A stretch of 64,000 nucleotides of DNA from Paenibacillus sacheonensis (GTDB taxonomy: Bacteria; Bacillota; Bacilli; Paenibacillales; Paenibacillaceae): NCBI RefSeq assembly GCF_009909195.1, contig NZ_JAAAMU010000010.1, forward strand, positions 1-64,000, given 5' to 3'. The translations under genes were made by a program, and so were the position numbers. The stretch's first letter is position 1, and each line of letters opens with the position of its first letter. This document shows positions 1 to 8,274 of this stretch, piece by piece. The notes below the pieces were generated by a model. That model saw only the letters and a list, made by a program, of their open reading frames with translations. It had not been told where the DNA came from and searched no databases.

Positions 1-1398
1 CCGGCGCAGCTGCTCGCGCGGCTGCGCGCCGCGATCGACGCGCGCCAGGACGAGCTGCGCGCGCAGGCCAGCAGCGCCGAGCGGCGCGCGGAGCTGAAGC
101 GCGCGCATGCCCGGCTGCGCGCGCAAGCGCAATCCGCCGGCTCCGCGGCAGACGAAGCGGCGCAAGCGTATGACATCGCCGCGGCCGAGTGGCGCGATTG
201 GCTGACGGCGCGCGAGTTGCCGCCGACTTTGTCGCCGGAGGCCGCGATGGAGACGATCGAGCTTGCCGAACAAGCGCAGCATCGCATGCAGGCATCCGAG
301 CGCGCAGCCGGCAAGGCCGCGCGGCTTCGGGAGGGCATTGCCCGCTTCGAGCGGTCGGCCGACTCGCTCTGCGGGGCGTTCCCGGAGACCATGCGCCGGG
401 CGCGCGGCGACGCGGCGACCGCGCTTCGCCTGCTGCAAGCCGAAGCGGTCCAGCAGGAGGCGATTCGCTCCGAACGGGAAGACTTGTCAGCGAAGCTGGC
501 CGAGCAAGCCGTGCAAACCGACAGTCTGGGGCAGCAGCTGCAGGAGCTGGAATTGCAGCAGCAGCGCTGGTTTGCGGCCGGAAAGACCGACAATGAACCG
601 GATTGGCTGAACGCGCTTCAGCGGTCAGAACGGCTGCTCGATATCGAACAGGAGATGTACAAGTTGAATGCGCAGCTGTCCGCCGGTTTATCGGCTGGCG
701 ATCAGACGCAATTGGAAGCCTGGTACGCCGAGCTGGATGAAGACGGGCTCCGCGACTTGCTCGCCGAGAAACGGTCGGCGCACAGAGAGGCCGAGCAGCT
801 CCGCAGCGCGCTGCTGGAACTGCTCGGCCGCCAAAGGCAGCGTATGGAACAGCTGCTGCGCGATGGGGATCGGCAGCGATTAATCGGAGAACGAGAGGGA
901 ACGATTGCCGCGCTGGAGAAGCTGATCGAACGCTATGCGGTGCTCTCCGTCAGCATGACGATGATTAAGCGTACGAAGCGGATCATGGAAGAACAGCGGC
1001 AGCCCAGCGTGCTGCGCGAAGCTTCGCGGCTGATGGCCAGGCTGTCCGAAGGTCGGTATAGAAGGGTCTCCATGCCGGAAGGGGAGCGGACGATTGCGCT
1101 CGAGACCGAGGACGGGCGCATCGTGGAGAGCGGTTTTCTAAGCAGGGGCACGGCCGAGCAGTTGTATCTGGCCATGCGCTTCGCGCTTGCTAGAGAGGCG
1201 GCTGCCGTTCATTCGCTTCCGCTGCTCCTTGACGACCCGTTCGTCAATTTCGACTCCGGCCGTCTTCGGGCAGCCGCGGACGTGCTGAAGGAACTGGCAG
1301 AGCAGAGGCAGATTATTTTCTTCACTTGTCATGCCCATATGAGGGATCTCCTGCTGGAGCGGCTTCCGGACGCTCGGCTTGTCGAGCTCGCCCGGTAA
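1..1398 (+). CDS. YhaN-like AAA/SMC-type ATPase, C-terminal part
   Basis: The frame is open from the first base, so this is the last ~465 residues of a larger protein whose start lies outside the window. Most of it is charged, Ala/Glu/Arg/Leu-rich sequence expected to form long coiled coils. The last ~130 residues carry the C-terminal half of an SMC/Rad50-type ATPase: an ABC-signature-like segment (FLSRGTAEQLYLAMRFAL), a Walker B-like LLLDDPFVNFD and a H-loop-like FFTCH. This matches YhaN of Bacillus, a membrane-associated Rad50/SbcC relative usually encoded next to the nuclease-like YhaM/YhaO. By family knowledge it may work with an SbcD-like nuclease in DNA processing, but the partner gene is not in view. 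SbcC itself is the main alternative. Confidence 0.8.
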   Translation, partial: PAQLLARLRAAIDARQDELRAQASSAERRAELKRAHARLRAQAQSAGSAADEAAQAYDIAAAEWRDWLTARELPPTLSPEAAMETIELAEQAQHRMQASERAAGKAARLREGIARFERSADSLCGAFPETMRRARGDAATALRLLQAEAVQQEAIRSEREDLSAKLAEQAVQTDSLGQQLQELELQQQRWFAAGKTDNEPDWLNALQRSERLLDIEQEMYKLNAQLSAGLSAGDQTQLEAWYAELDEDGLRDLLAEKRSAHREAEQLRSALLELLGRQRQRMEQLLRDGDRQRLIGEREGTIAALEKLIERYAVLSVSMTMIKRTKRIMEEQRQPSVLREASRLMARLSEGRYRRVSMPEGERTIALETEDGRIVESGFLSRGTAEQLYLAMRFALAREAAAVHSLPLLLDDPFVNFDSGRLRAAADVLKELAEQRQIIFFTCHAHMRDLLLERLPDARLVELAR

Positions 1399-1470
1399 CG
1401 GCTTCTTGCTGCTGCGCTTTATTCCGTTTATTGTTTATTGTGGATAGGAACCGCAATGAGCCATTCATGG

Positions 1471-1662
1471 TTCATGCTTCTCCGAAGCTCTGCCAGCGCT
1501 CGCTTTGAAGTGCATGCATCTACTAGGCGCTGCCGACGGTCGCTTCGCATTTCATTCATCTCCGAAGCTCTGCCAACGCTCGCATCGCAGTGCATCTCCG
1601 AAGCTCTGCCAACGCTCGTATCGCAGTGCATCTCCGAAGCTTTTCCAATACTCACTTCGCAG
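1471..1662. repeat. Tandem repeat, five degenerate 36-40 bp units
   Basis: Five head-to-tail copies lie at 1471-1510, 1511-1550, 1551-1590, 1591-1626 and 1627-1662. Their shared core reads TCTCCGAAGCTCTGCCAACG, followed by CTCG.ATCGCAG. Copies 3 and 4 are almost identical over 36 bp; copies 2 and 5 are more decayed. The array fills the gap (1399-1695) between two convergent genes, and I see no credible gene in it. Confidence 0.85.
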
Positions 1663-1695
1663 TTAGCCTCGCTGTGCCGACCGCCCTCCGTATAT

Positions 1696-2736
1696 TCATT
1701 TTCGAATCGGCGGCCGATGTCGGATCAGCAGGATCAGCCAGCCCAGGCTAATCAAGCCGAAGATGGGATAGAGCGTGGAGAGCAGCGGGCCGAAGCCGAT
1801 TTGGCTGGCGATATAACAGGCGCCGAGCGTGAGAATCGTGAGCAGCGTGCGGGAGAGCTTCAGCCGTTCCTGCAGCTGCAGCGTCAATCCGTAGATGTCG
1901 GCGATCAGCGTCGTGAAGATTTCGGCGAAGATCAGGAAGATATAGATCCATTGGATGCCGTGCCCCAGCTCGCGCGCGATGCCGCCCATGGGAATGGCGA
2001 ACTGCTGGATGCCGGGCATGTACACCGACAGCGCGATATGGCCGGCAAGGAGCATGAAGCCGATGCCGATGCCGCCCACCCATGAGCCGTACACGATCGC
2101 TTTGCGGTCGCCGATCTCGGCGCCGAGCGGGACGAGGACGGCTTGGGCCATGGCCAGATTAAAGGCCGCGTACAGGAACGGGGAAGCCCACACCGCGACA
2201 GGCGAAAAATCGCTCGTCAGCAGCATCCAGCGGCCCGATCCCGGCGTTTGGACGGTATCGATAATGATGAGCACCGTGAACAGCAGCATGATCGGAACGA
2301 CGATCGAATTGACGGTTAGAATGGAGCTCATACCCTTGCGCAGCAGGAGGAAGCAGCCCGCCATCGTGATCAACAGGCCGGATTGATACGATAGATTCCA
2401 GTTCTCGGAGAAGATCGCGCCGGCGCCGGCCAGCATGACCGCGCAGACGCCGAATAAGACCAGCTGCATGAAATGGCTGATCCATCGTCCGAACCGCTCG
2501 CCGAACAGCACCTTATTGACGTCCTCGTACGACTTGGCCCGCACGTCATTCGAGATCAGCATCATCTTGGAACCGAGCCAGACGAACATGACCGTCGCGA
2601 GCAGAATCGTCATGGCGCCTATGAAGCCGAACCGGGTAAAGAACTGCAAAATTTCCTGGCCCGTGGCAAACCCCGCCCCTACGACCGTGCCCATATACGT
2701 AAATGCAATTTGCATGACTGTGCTGATCCGTTTCAT
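1696..2736 (-). CDS. YkvI-like membrane transporter
   Basis: A 346-residue polytopic membrane protein with about ten hydrophobic segments. It opens with an amphipathic first helix and the segment GTVVGAGFATGQEILQFF, a glycine-rich unwound-helix signature seen in APC/LeuT-fold transporters. Overall it resembles Bacillus subtilis YkvI, a conserved protein of unproven substrate. The ATG at 2736 follows a weak AGGCAGG site. It is convergent with the upstream ATPase gene and divergent from the ArsB-like gene, with 161 bp between the starts, so it is probably transcribed alone. The family assignment is by sequence style; the substrate is unknown. Confidence 0.75.
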   Translation of the reverse strand: MKRISTVMQIAFTYMGTVVGAGFATGQEILQFFTRFGFIGAMTILLATVMFVWLGSKMMLISNDVRAKSYEDVNKVLFGERFGRWISHFMQLVLFGVCAVMLAGAGAIFSENWNLSYQSGLLITMAGCFLLLRKGMSSILTVNSIVVPIMLLFTVLIIIDTVQTPGSGRWMLLTSDFSPVAVWASPFLYAAFNLAMAQAVLVPLGAEIGDRKAIVYGSWVGGIGIGFMLLAGHIALSVYMPGIQQFAIPMGGIARELGHGIQWIYIFLIFAEIFTTLIADIYGLTLQLQERLKLSRTLLTILTLGACYIASQIGFGPLLSTLYPIFGLISLGWLILLIRHRPPIRK

Positions 2737-2897
2737 CTCGATCGATACCTGCCTTTCGTGGACGGCCTATAGCTAAAGGTATGTCCATTCGGGGACAGGC
2801 ATGACTACAAACGCAATCCGATTTCCGTTTCCTTCGATTTTGCTTCACGCATTCCTATCTCCATTATCCCGATAACGAAAGCAGTTGATCTTGATTT

Positions 2898-4184
2898 ATG
2901 GCCATGCTGGTAGCCGTCGGCGTATTCTTTGCTTCGCTGGCGTTGATCATTTGGAAGCCGAAAGGGCTGCATGAGGCGCTGACCGCCCTTGCGGGAGCGG
3001 CGCTGTTATTCGCGGCGCGCCTGCTTGCGCCCGGCGACGCGGCTTATATTTGGCATTTCGTATGGAATGCCACCTTTTCTCTGATCGGCATTATGCTATT
3101 TACCTCTCTCTTGGATGCGAACGGGTTTTTCCGTTGGGCCGCGCTGCACATCGTCCGGCAATTCTATCATCGGCAGCTGAGGCTGCTGGTCGGCCTGTGC
3201 GCCTTGGCGGCCTGCATTACGGTGTTCTTCAACAATGACGGCACGATTCTGATCATGATTCCGATCGTGCTGGAGGTTACGGCGCTGCTGCAGCTCCCGC
3301 GCAGGACGAGGCTGGCGTTTCTGCTGGGCATCGGCCTGATGGCGGACACGGCAAGCGCGCCGCTCATGATGAGCAATCTGACGAATATTTTGACTGCGGA
3401 TTTCTTCGGCTTAACGTTCGGCGAATACGCGAGGACGATGCTGTTTCCGGGGTTGACCGCGATCGTCGCGACAATCGCGATAACCGCGTTGTTCTTCGGC
3501 AGCAGCATTCGATTGGGGGAGAAGCGGGAGGAAGCGCCACGGATCTTTCCCGAACCGGCTTCGGCCGTTTCCAACAAGAAGCTGTTCAAGTTGTCGTGGC
3601 TGATTATTGCCATGATGATGGCCGGCTATTTGTTGTCGGGGAAAATCGGCCTGCCCGTCGCGTTCATTGCGCTTGGCGGGGCGGCCGTGCAGTGGGCCGC
3701 GAGCTTCGCGGTCGGAATGGGGAACGTTCGCGCGACCATCCGCCGGACGCCTTGGTCCATCGTCGTCTTCGCGTTATCGATGAATCTGATCGTATACGGC
3801 TTGTACCTTCATGGCGCCGTCGATTGGTTCCCGAAGGCGCTTGGACCCATGACGGAACAGGGGGCGTTTCTCGGCATACTCGGCTCCGGCGGCTTGTTCT
3901 CGCTGCTGAGCGCTGCCGTCAACAATCTGCCGGCGGTTCTCGTGTCCTCCCTGGCGATACAGGATACGGGCGGACCGCATTACCTGCCGTTCGCCAGCCT
4001 GCTCGGCACGTCGGTAGGCGCCAAGCTCACGCCGATCGGATCGCTCGCGACCTTGCTTTGGCTGCAGCTGCTGCGCAAGGGCGGCATCGAGATGTCATGG
4101 CGGGAATACATGAAGTACGGAATCGTATTGACGGTTCCGATCCTGGTCTGCGCGCTGCTCGCTTTATGGCTGACGATCGGTTGA
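2898..4184 (+). CDS. ArsB/SLC13-type anion permease (arsenical-pump-like)
   Basis: 428 residues with roughly 11-12 hydrophobic segments, the usual size of ArsB (~429). Family-like features are an NDGTILIMIPIVLE segment in the first half and the NNLPAVLVSSLA plus LGTSVGAKLTPIGSLATLLW segments near the C terminus, typical of ion-transporter-superfamily anion exporters. No arsR or arsC gene is nearby, so arsenite export is an inference and another anion is possible. The start has only a weak ribosome-binding site. The last 21 bp overlap, tail to tail, the end of the lipoprotein gene on the other strand. Confidence 0.75.
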   Translation: MAMLVAVGVFFASLALIIWKPKGLHEALTALAGAALLFAARLLAPGDAAYIWHFVWNATFSLIGIMLFTSLLDANGFFRWAALHIVRQFYHRQLRLLVGLCALAACITVFFNNDGTILIMIPIVLEVTALLQLPRRTRLAFLLGIGLMADTASAPLMMSNLTNILTADFFGLTFGEYARTMLFPGLTAIVATIAITALFFGSSIRLGEKREEAPRIFPEPASAVSNKKLFKLSWLIIAMMMAGYLLSGKIGLPVAFIALGGAAVQWAASFAVGMGNVRATIRRTPWSIVVFALSMNLIVYGLYLHGAVDWFPKALGPMTEQGAFLGILGSGGLFSLLSAAVNNLPAVLVSSLAIQDTGGPHYLPFASLLGTSVGAKLTPIGSLATLLWLQLLRKGGIEMSWREYMKYGIVLTVPILVCALLALWLTIG

Positions 4185-4886
4185 GAACAGCTTGATCGAG
4201 ATGATCCGATCGTTCTGCGGATCGAGGTCGAGCTTCAGCAGCGCGCCGTCCGCCTCGTACGCGAGCACGCTGGACGTATGGGTATCCGGCTTGCCGAGCG
4301 CCTTCAAGGCTGCGCTTCCGCTGTCGCCGACGCGAAGGCCGCTTAAGCCGGTCGCCGCCCGATGATCGAAGACATCGACGAAGACGACCTGCTGATCGCC
4401 GTCGTAGCCTACGGAGAAGGCGGCGTATTCCTCGACCGTCAGACGATCGCCGCCGTCCGCGATGGGATAGCTGTCCGCCGGTTTACCGAGCTTTATGCCG
4501 GCTTCCGCATGCGAATCGCCGAGCGCGATGCCGAGTAAGCGGGGCGCTTCTTCATTCCAGGCATCTTCGGATTCGAGTGTCGTCGCCGGCGATTTCCGGG
4601 CGGTGACTGCGGAGGATTCCGTCGTGGCATCCGGGCTATCCGAGCTGCCGCCTTCTTCGACAAGGTTTTTCGCCGGCTTGACGGAGCCGCCGTCCTTCGT
4701 ATCGTAGCTTTTCTGAGGGCTGTCCGAAATGTCTCCGCCACCGGAAGCATGTTGGGCGGACGCCATATCCTTATCGGCCTTCGAATCGGATATCCCGATC
4801 GCGTTCAGCTGACAGCCCGTTATGGATAAGACCAGCAATGCGGCAGCCGCAGCATGGATGGTATGTTTGGCATAGACAACCTTCAT
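4164..4886 (-). CDS. Lipoprotein with DUF4309/YjgB-like domain
   Basis: 240 residues. A short basic N terminus and hydrophobic stretch end in the lipobox LSITGC (Cys25), so the protein is predicted to be lipid-anchored outside the membrane. Residues ~28-115 are a low-complexity Ser/Asp/Lys linker. The rest (from about LLGIALGDSHAE) repeats the pattern 'G..LGDS...A...LGKPD' twice, which resembles the uncharacterised DUF4309 domain of Bacillus YjgB. AGGAGG lies 8 bp before the ATG. No function can be assigned. Confidence 0.6.
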   Translation of the reverse strand: MKVVYAKHTIHAAAAALLVLSITGCQLNAIGISDSKADKDMASAQHASGGGDISDSPQKSYDTKDGGSVKPAKNLVEEGGSSDSPDATTESSAVTARKSPATTLESEDAWNEEAPRLLGIALGDSHAEAGIKLGKPADSYPIADGGDRLTVEEYAAFSVGYDGDQQVVFVDVFDHRAATGLSGLRVGDSGSAALKALGKPDTHTSSVLAYEADGALLKLDLDPQNDRIISIKLFSTDRQP

Positions 4887-5070
4887 GACGCCTACCTCCT
4901 GAGGTGCTTCTGAATGGGTTTGTAAGGTCTTTGTTATATGAAGTAGACGCTTCGAACGGAAGAAAGTTGCAGAATGATTGGCTTGAATTGGTAATTCGTG
5001 TCGGTCAGTTGCGCGTTACCCTTCCATATGGTACCTTTAACGGAAAAAGATTTTGGTGGAGGGAATGCGA

Positions 5071-5643
5071 ATGGAGCTGTTAAAAGAACGCATCTTGCGC
5101 GAAGCTTCGATTATCAATCAAGACGTCCTGAAGCTGGATGCATTGCTGAATCATCAGGTCGATCCGCAGTTAACGCTGGAGATGGGCAAGGAATTCGCGC
5201 GCCTGTATGCCGAGACGCCCATTACGAAAGTCATTACCGTCGAGTCCTCCGGCATTCCGGCCGCTTTCACGACCGCGATGGCGCTAAACGTGCCGCTCGT
5301 ATTCGCGCGGCGCAAGAAGACGCTGATCGCGGATCCCGATTCGTACTCCGAGCGCGTGCCTTCCTTTACGAAAGGGATCGTAACGGATATCATGGTGTCC
5401 CGGCAGTTCTTGACGCCTGACGATACGGTGCTGTTCATCGACGATATCATCGCGAACGGCGACGCCGCAAGAGGCTTGATCAAGATCATCGAGCGTTCCG
5501 GCGCGAAGCTGGCAGGTCTCGGGATCGTCGTGGAGAAATCGTTCCAGGCCGGCGCGCGGACCATCCGCGAGCAGGGCATCCGGGTCGAATCGCTCGTCAA
5601 GATCGCTTCGCTCGAAGGCGGCCAAATCCGCTTCGAGCAGTAG
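5071..5643 (+). CDS. xpt: Xanthine phosphoribosyltransferase
   Basis: Converts xanthine and PRPP to XMP in purine salvage (cytosol, type I phosphoribosyltransferase). The 190-residue product matches B. subtilis Xpt along its whole length: LNHQVDPQL near the N terminus, the VESSGIPAAFTTAMAL segment, the PRPP-binding motif VLFIDDIIANGDAA (residues ~124-137) and the C-terminal IVVEKSFQ. The ATG at 5071 lies 7-8 bp after GGTGGAGGG and gives the family N terminus MELLKERI; the in-frame ATG at 5065 is too close to this site. pbuX does not follow, and I found no purine-riboswitch sequence upstream. Confidence 0.95.
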   Translation: MELLKERILREASIINQDVLKLDALLNHQVDPQLTLEMGKEFARLYAETPITKVITVESSGIPAAFTTAMALNVPLVFARRKKTLIADPDSYSERVPSFTKGIVTDIMVSRQFLTPDDTVLFIDDIIANGDAARGLIKIIERSGAKLAGLGIVVEKSFQAGARTIREQGIRVESLVKIASLEGGQIRFEQ

Positions 5644-5722
5644 TTCCATAATCAGTATCTTTTCGGGAAAGTTATTTTGACATATAATGTTCATAAGTAC
5701 AGATGGGGGAGGCACAAATTTC

Positions 5723-6043
5723 ATGGCAAATCTATCGGCTGAGTATTTATTAACCAAGTTGTCGGACGCGAAAAACCATTTTGAACGTGCGCTCGATTGC
5801 AAGCATACGGAATTTGATGACTTGTATCCTTATATGATCGAACATCCCCAATTTTTCTGGTATAAACGTTATGTCGCCTGGTCGGAGCTGCTTACGGTCG
5901 TGAAGCTGTCGGAAGAGCTCGAGATCGACTGGAAAGGGCAGTTTACGGAGAAGCAATCGGAGTACGTGACGAGCCGCGTGATGTCATCCCGCGTGTTGGA
6001 CGAATGGTACGAAACCAATGATTCGAAAGAACACGTGAGCTAA
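5723..6043 (+). CDS. Small conserved hypothetical protein, 106 aa
   Basis: The start ATG at 5723 follows GGGGGAGG at a normal distance. The product is acidic and rich in Trp, Tyr and Phe (for example HPQFFWYKRYVAWSELL), with no signal peptide or membrane segment, so it is likely a small helical cytosolic protein. I do not recognise the family. It is followed by a hairpin at 6064-6103. Confidence 0.7.
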   Translation: MANLSAEYLLTKLSDAKNHFERALDCKHTEFDDLYPYMIEHPQFFWYKRYVAWSELLTVVKLSEELEIDWKGQFTEKQSEYVTSRVMSSRVLDEWYETNDSKEHVS

Positions 6044-6063
6044 GGTTAAACAGCAGCGAAATG

Positions 6064-6103
6064 GAACCTCAATGCCTGCGCATCCGCAGCATTGGGGTTC
6101 TTT
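6064..6103 (+). terminator. Hairpin terminator
   Basis: Arms GAACCTCAATGC and GCATTGGGGTTC pair over 12 bp around a ~13-base loop, followed by a short TTT run. It separates the 106-residue gene from the next small gene. The T run is short, so termination may be partial. Confidence 0.65.
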
Positions 6104-6121
6104 AAGCATAGGAGGCCGCTT

Positions 6122-6331
6122 ATGATTACGGAGGAACAACTGGACCGCTACCGGGTCGAGGGCACGGCGCTGCGAGTCGTGCGGGACAATATCGAGATCA
6201 ACGACGTGCTCGGCATCGTCGTCGCGTGGGATGCGGAGAGCGTCGTGATCCGCAAGAGAAACCGCAAGGTCGTGAAGCTGAGCCGCAGTTACATTTACGA
6301 ACCAGTAACGGCTCCGCGCAGCGAGATATAG
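6122..6331 (+). CDS. Small SH3/Sm-like protein, 69 aa
   Basis: TAGGAGG lies 7-8 bp upstream of the ATG. The 69-residue product has the pattern LRVV....INDVLGIVVAWDAESVVIR followed by a short turn, V.LSRSYIYEP and a proline end, consistent with a five-strand SH3/Sm-like barrel. It resembles the small N-terminal domain fused to some actinobacterial GNAT acetyltransferases (the Rv0428c type), here standing alone. That similarity is from memory and the function is unknown. Confidence 0.6.
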   Translation: MITEEQLDRYRVEGTALRVVRDNIEINDVLGIVVAWDAESVVIRKRNRKVVKLSRSYIYEPVTAPRSEI

Positions 6332-6436
6332 GAGAGAAGCGCCGCCAAGGCGATTCGGACAGGGGAGCAGCAGGCAGTTTGGTCGCCGAATCTTCCTGCG
6401 ATATATTATTTGAAAATTTCAACTTTGCTGCTTTCC

Positions 6437-6466
6437 TTGACTGAAGCGGCGGTGGAATGATACGAT
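6437..6466 (+). promoter_or_regulatory. Promoter of tRNA-Leu copy 1
   Basis: TTGACT, an 18-bp spacer ending in ATGA, then TACGAT; the -10 starts 50 bp before the tRNA. The same layout occurs before the other three copies. Confidence 0.65.
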
Positions 6467-6510
6467 ATGAAACGTGATTGCGGCAATGCCGCGGTCCATC
6501 TGCCGGATGT

Positions 6511-6597
6511 GCGGTCGTGGCGGAATTGGCAGACGCGCTAGATTCAGGTTCTAGTGGTGTAACAGCCGTGGAGGTTCGAGTCCTCTCGACCGCACCA
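6511..6597 (+). tRNA. tRNA-Leu (anticodon CAG), copy 1
   Basis: An 87-nt class II tRNA. The acceptor arms GCGGTCG and CGACCGC pair, and CCA is encoded. The anticodon loop TTCAGGT gives CAG, which reads CUG. A long variable arm follows, then the GGTTCGAGTCC T-arm. The sequence is identical to the copies at 23521, 32799 and 33078. Confidence 0.97.
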
Positions 6598-6611
6598 ACT
6601 TTACAACAAAC

Positions 6612-6640
6612 AAACCCTTCCATCCGGAAGGGTTTTTCTT
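6612..6640. terminator. Bidirectional terminator
   Basis: AAACCCTTCC and GGAAGGGTTT pair perfectly around a 4-base loop, followed by TTCTT. It ends the tRNA transcript and, read from the other strand (A-rich on its left side), can end the response-regulator transcript whose stop is at 6643. Confidence 0.8.
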
Positions 6641-6642
6641 GT

Positions 6643-8274
6643 TTATCCATGGGCTTGAAACAAGCCCCGATATTTTTGCGGATGCATGCCGGTAAACTTC
6701 TTGAATACGGTGCTGAAATAAGTGGCGTTCTCGTAGCCCACCATCTCCGCGACCTCCAGAATTTTCAAATCCTGCGACTTCAGCAGCTCCTTCGCGGCTT
6801 CCATCCGCACTTTGGTCACGTACTCGGTAATGCTTTCGCCGGTCTCTTGCTTGAAGATGAGGCTGATGTAATTCGGAGACAGATACACCTGCTCCGACAG
6901 CCGCGCAACGGTAATATTGTCCATGTAGGACTGCGAGATGATCGTTTTGATTTGCTGGATGATCCGGTTGTTCTTGGGGCTGTGCCTGTGGACGAAATAA
7001 TCGGCAAGTCCGCCGAACAGCTCGAGCATCGCCTCCCGAAGCTCCGCGGCTTCGCGTTTGTCGTAGACGTCGACGAATGCGGAGGCGTAACCGGGGACGA
7101 TGTCCCGAATATTTTCGTCCATCTCTCCGATTGCCTTGTCGGCCATATGAATCAGCTCGACGCAGATGCTCTGCATATAGCCGATCGGTAAATGGCGGTT
7201 GTCGCACAGCGCCTCGAAGATCGCGTTGACGGTGTCCGCGGCTTCCTCTTTGCTGCCGAGCTTCATGAAGTTGATCAGCTTCGTCTCGGCATCGAACAGC
7301 TTCGGGAATTCCAGCGGATGCGCGTCGGCTTGGAAGTCTCCGATGGACAGCACCGAGCCTTTACCGGTGTAAAATTTATATTTGAGCGCCGCGAGAGCTT
7401 CTTGATAAGAGCCGTTGAGTTCGATTGCCTGCCTTACCGGGTTCCCGATGCCGACGGATGCGGAGAGCTTCAGGTACGATCGAATGCTGTCTGTCATCTC
7501 TCTGGCCAGTTCTTCGGGGCTGGTTTGCTGCCGAGATTTCGTCTGTATGAACAGAATGACATGCTCGTTCTCGTTCATGCTGAAGACGCCGCCGCTGCCG
7601 CCTCGGGAGACGATTTCGTCCAAGATGTTATTCACGGAAAAGCCGAGCAGCTGCTTGCGGGTATCGCTGTAACGTTCGATGGCCTTCTCGTACTCGTCGA
7701 TTTGAAGGACGGCCGCCGTCCATAGGTCTTCGTTCGAGGCGGGCATGCCATACTCGGCCAGCTTGTGCCGGACGTCTTCTTCATTCGCATGCATGCCCAA
7801 GGCCACTTGGGACAGAAACTTCTCGCGCAGCAGCGGCATGTTCTCGTGGATCTGCCGCTGCAGCTGTTCCGTCCGCGTCTCTCGGCTGCGCTCCAAGGAG
7901 ATGGAGGCGACGACCTTGCGGACGATTTGCTGCAGCTCGGGTATTTTGACGGGCTTTAATATGTAGCCGTCCGCGTTCAAGCTGAGCGCCGTTTTGGCAT
8001 AATTGAAATCTTCGGCGCCGCTGATGATGATGACCCGGACGGGATTGCCGGATTCCTTCAGCTTCAGCGCGGCCTCGAGGCCGTCCATCATCGGCATGCG
8101 AATGTCCGTCAGCAGTATATCGGGCCTAAGCCGACTGCACAGTTCGAACGTTTCCAGACCGTCCGCCGCATCCCCGACCACTTCGATTCCGAGCTCCTCC
8201 CAGCGGACGACCTCCTTGAGTCCTTCCCGCACGTTATATTCATCGTCGGCGATGATCATCTTGAGCATCTTCAT
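6643..8274 (-). CDS. YesN-type AraC-family response regulator
   Basis: 543 residues. An N-terminal receiver domain (~1-120) has the acidic pocket ADDE (residues 9-12), phosphoacceptor Asp57 in LLTDIRMP and the conserved Lys in YILKPVK. A ~300-residue middle region is poorly conserved. The C-terminal ~100 residues form two AraC-type helix-turn-helix motifs (VARLSEQVYLSPNYISLIFKQ and VAEMVGYENATYFSTVFKKFTG). Such regulators are phosphorylated by YesM-type kinases and activate nearby carbohydrate genes. The start overlaps the end of the kinase gene by 35 bp, so the two are co-transcribed. Likely targets are the elements at 11627-11685 and 17650-17710. Confidence 0.92.
   Translation of the reverse strand: MKMLKMIIADDEYNVREGLKEVVRWEELGIEVVGDAADGLETFELCSRLRPDILLTDIRMPMMDGLEAALKLKESGNPVRVIIISGAEDFNYAKTALSLNADGYILKPVKIPELQQIVRKVVASISLERSRETRTEQLQRQIHENMPLLREKFLSQVALGMHANEEDVRHKLAEYGMPASNEDLWTAAVLQIDEYEKAIERYSDTRKQLLGFSVNNILDEIVSRGGSGGVFSMNENEHVILFIQTKSRQQTSPEELAREMTDSIRSYLKLSASVGIGNPVRQAIELNGSYQEALAALKYKFYTGKGSVLSIGDFQADAHPLEFPKLFDAETKLINFMKLGSKEEAADTVNAIFEALCDNRHLPIGYMQSICVELIHMADKAIGEMDENIRDIVPGYASAFVDVYDKREAAELREAMLELFGGLADYFVHRHSPKNNRIIQQIKTIISQSYMDNITVARLSEQVYLSPNYISLIFKQETGESITEYVTKVRMEAAKELLKSQDLKILEVAEMVGYENATYFSTVFKKFTGMHPQKYRGLFQAHG

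Noticed and set aside
1428..1655. Minus-strand frame with 12-residue repeats (GRASEMHCDASV)
   Set aside because: Again a product of a 36-bp DNA repeat; no promoter or ribosome-binding site supports a gene.
1471..1662. CRISPR-like repeated block (also the arrays at 48657 and 62915)
   Set aside because: Units are directly abutting without unique spacers, and no cas gene is present.
4887..5070. Possible purine riboswitch before xpt
   Set aside because: None of the conserved purine-aptamer core sequence or its paired arms can be found in the leader.
5677..5688. TTGACA directly followed by TATAAT
   Set aside because: The two hexamers touch with no spacer, so TTGACA cannot serve as the -35 of this -10; the true -35 is unclear.
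6478..7191. Open frames across the tRNA-Leu genes encoding an ELADALDSGSSGVTAVEVRV-type peptide
   Set aside because: This is the usual spurious translation of a class II tRNA-Leu; it recurs at all four tRNA copies and nowhere else.
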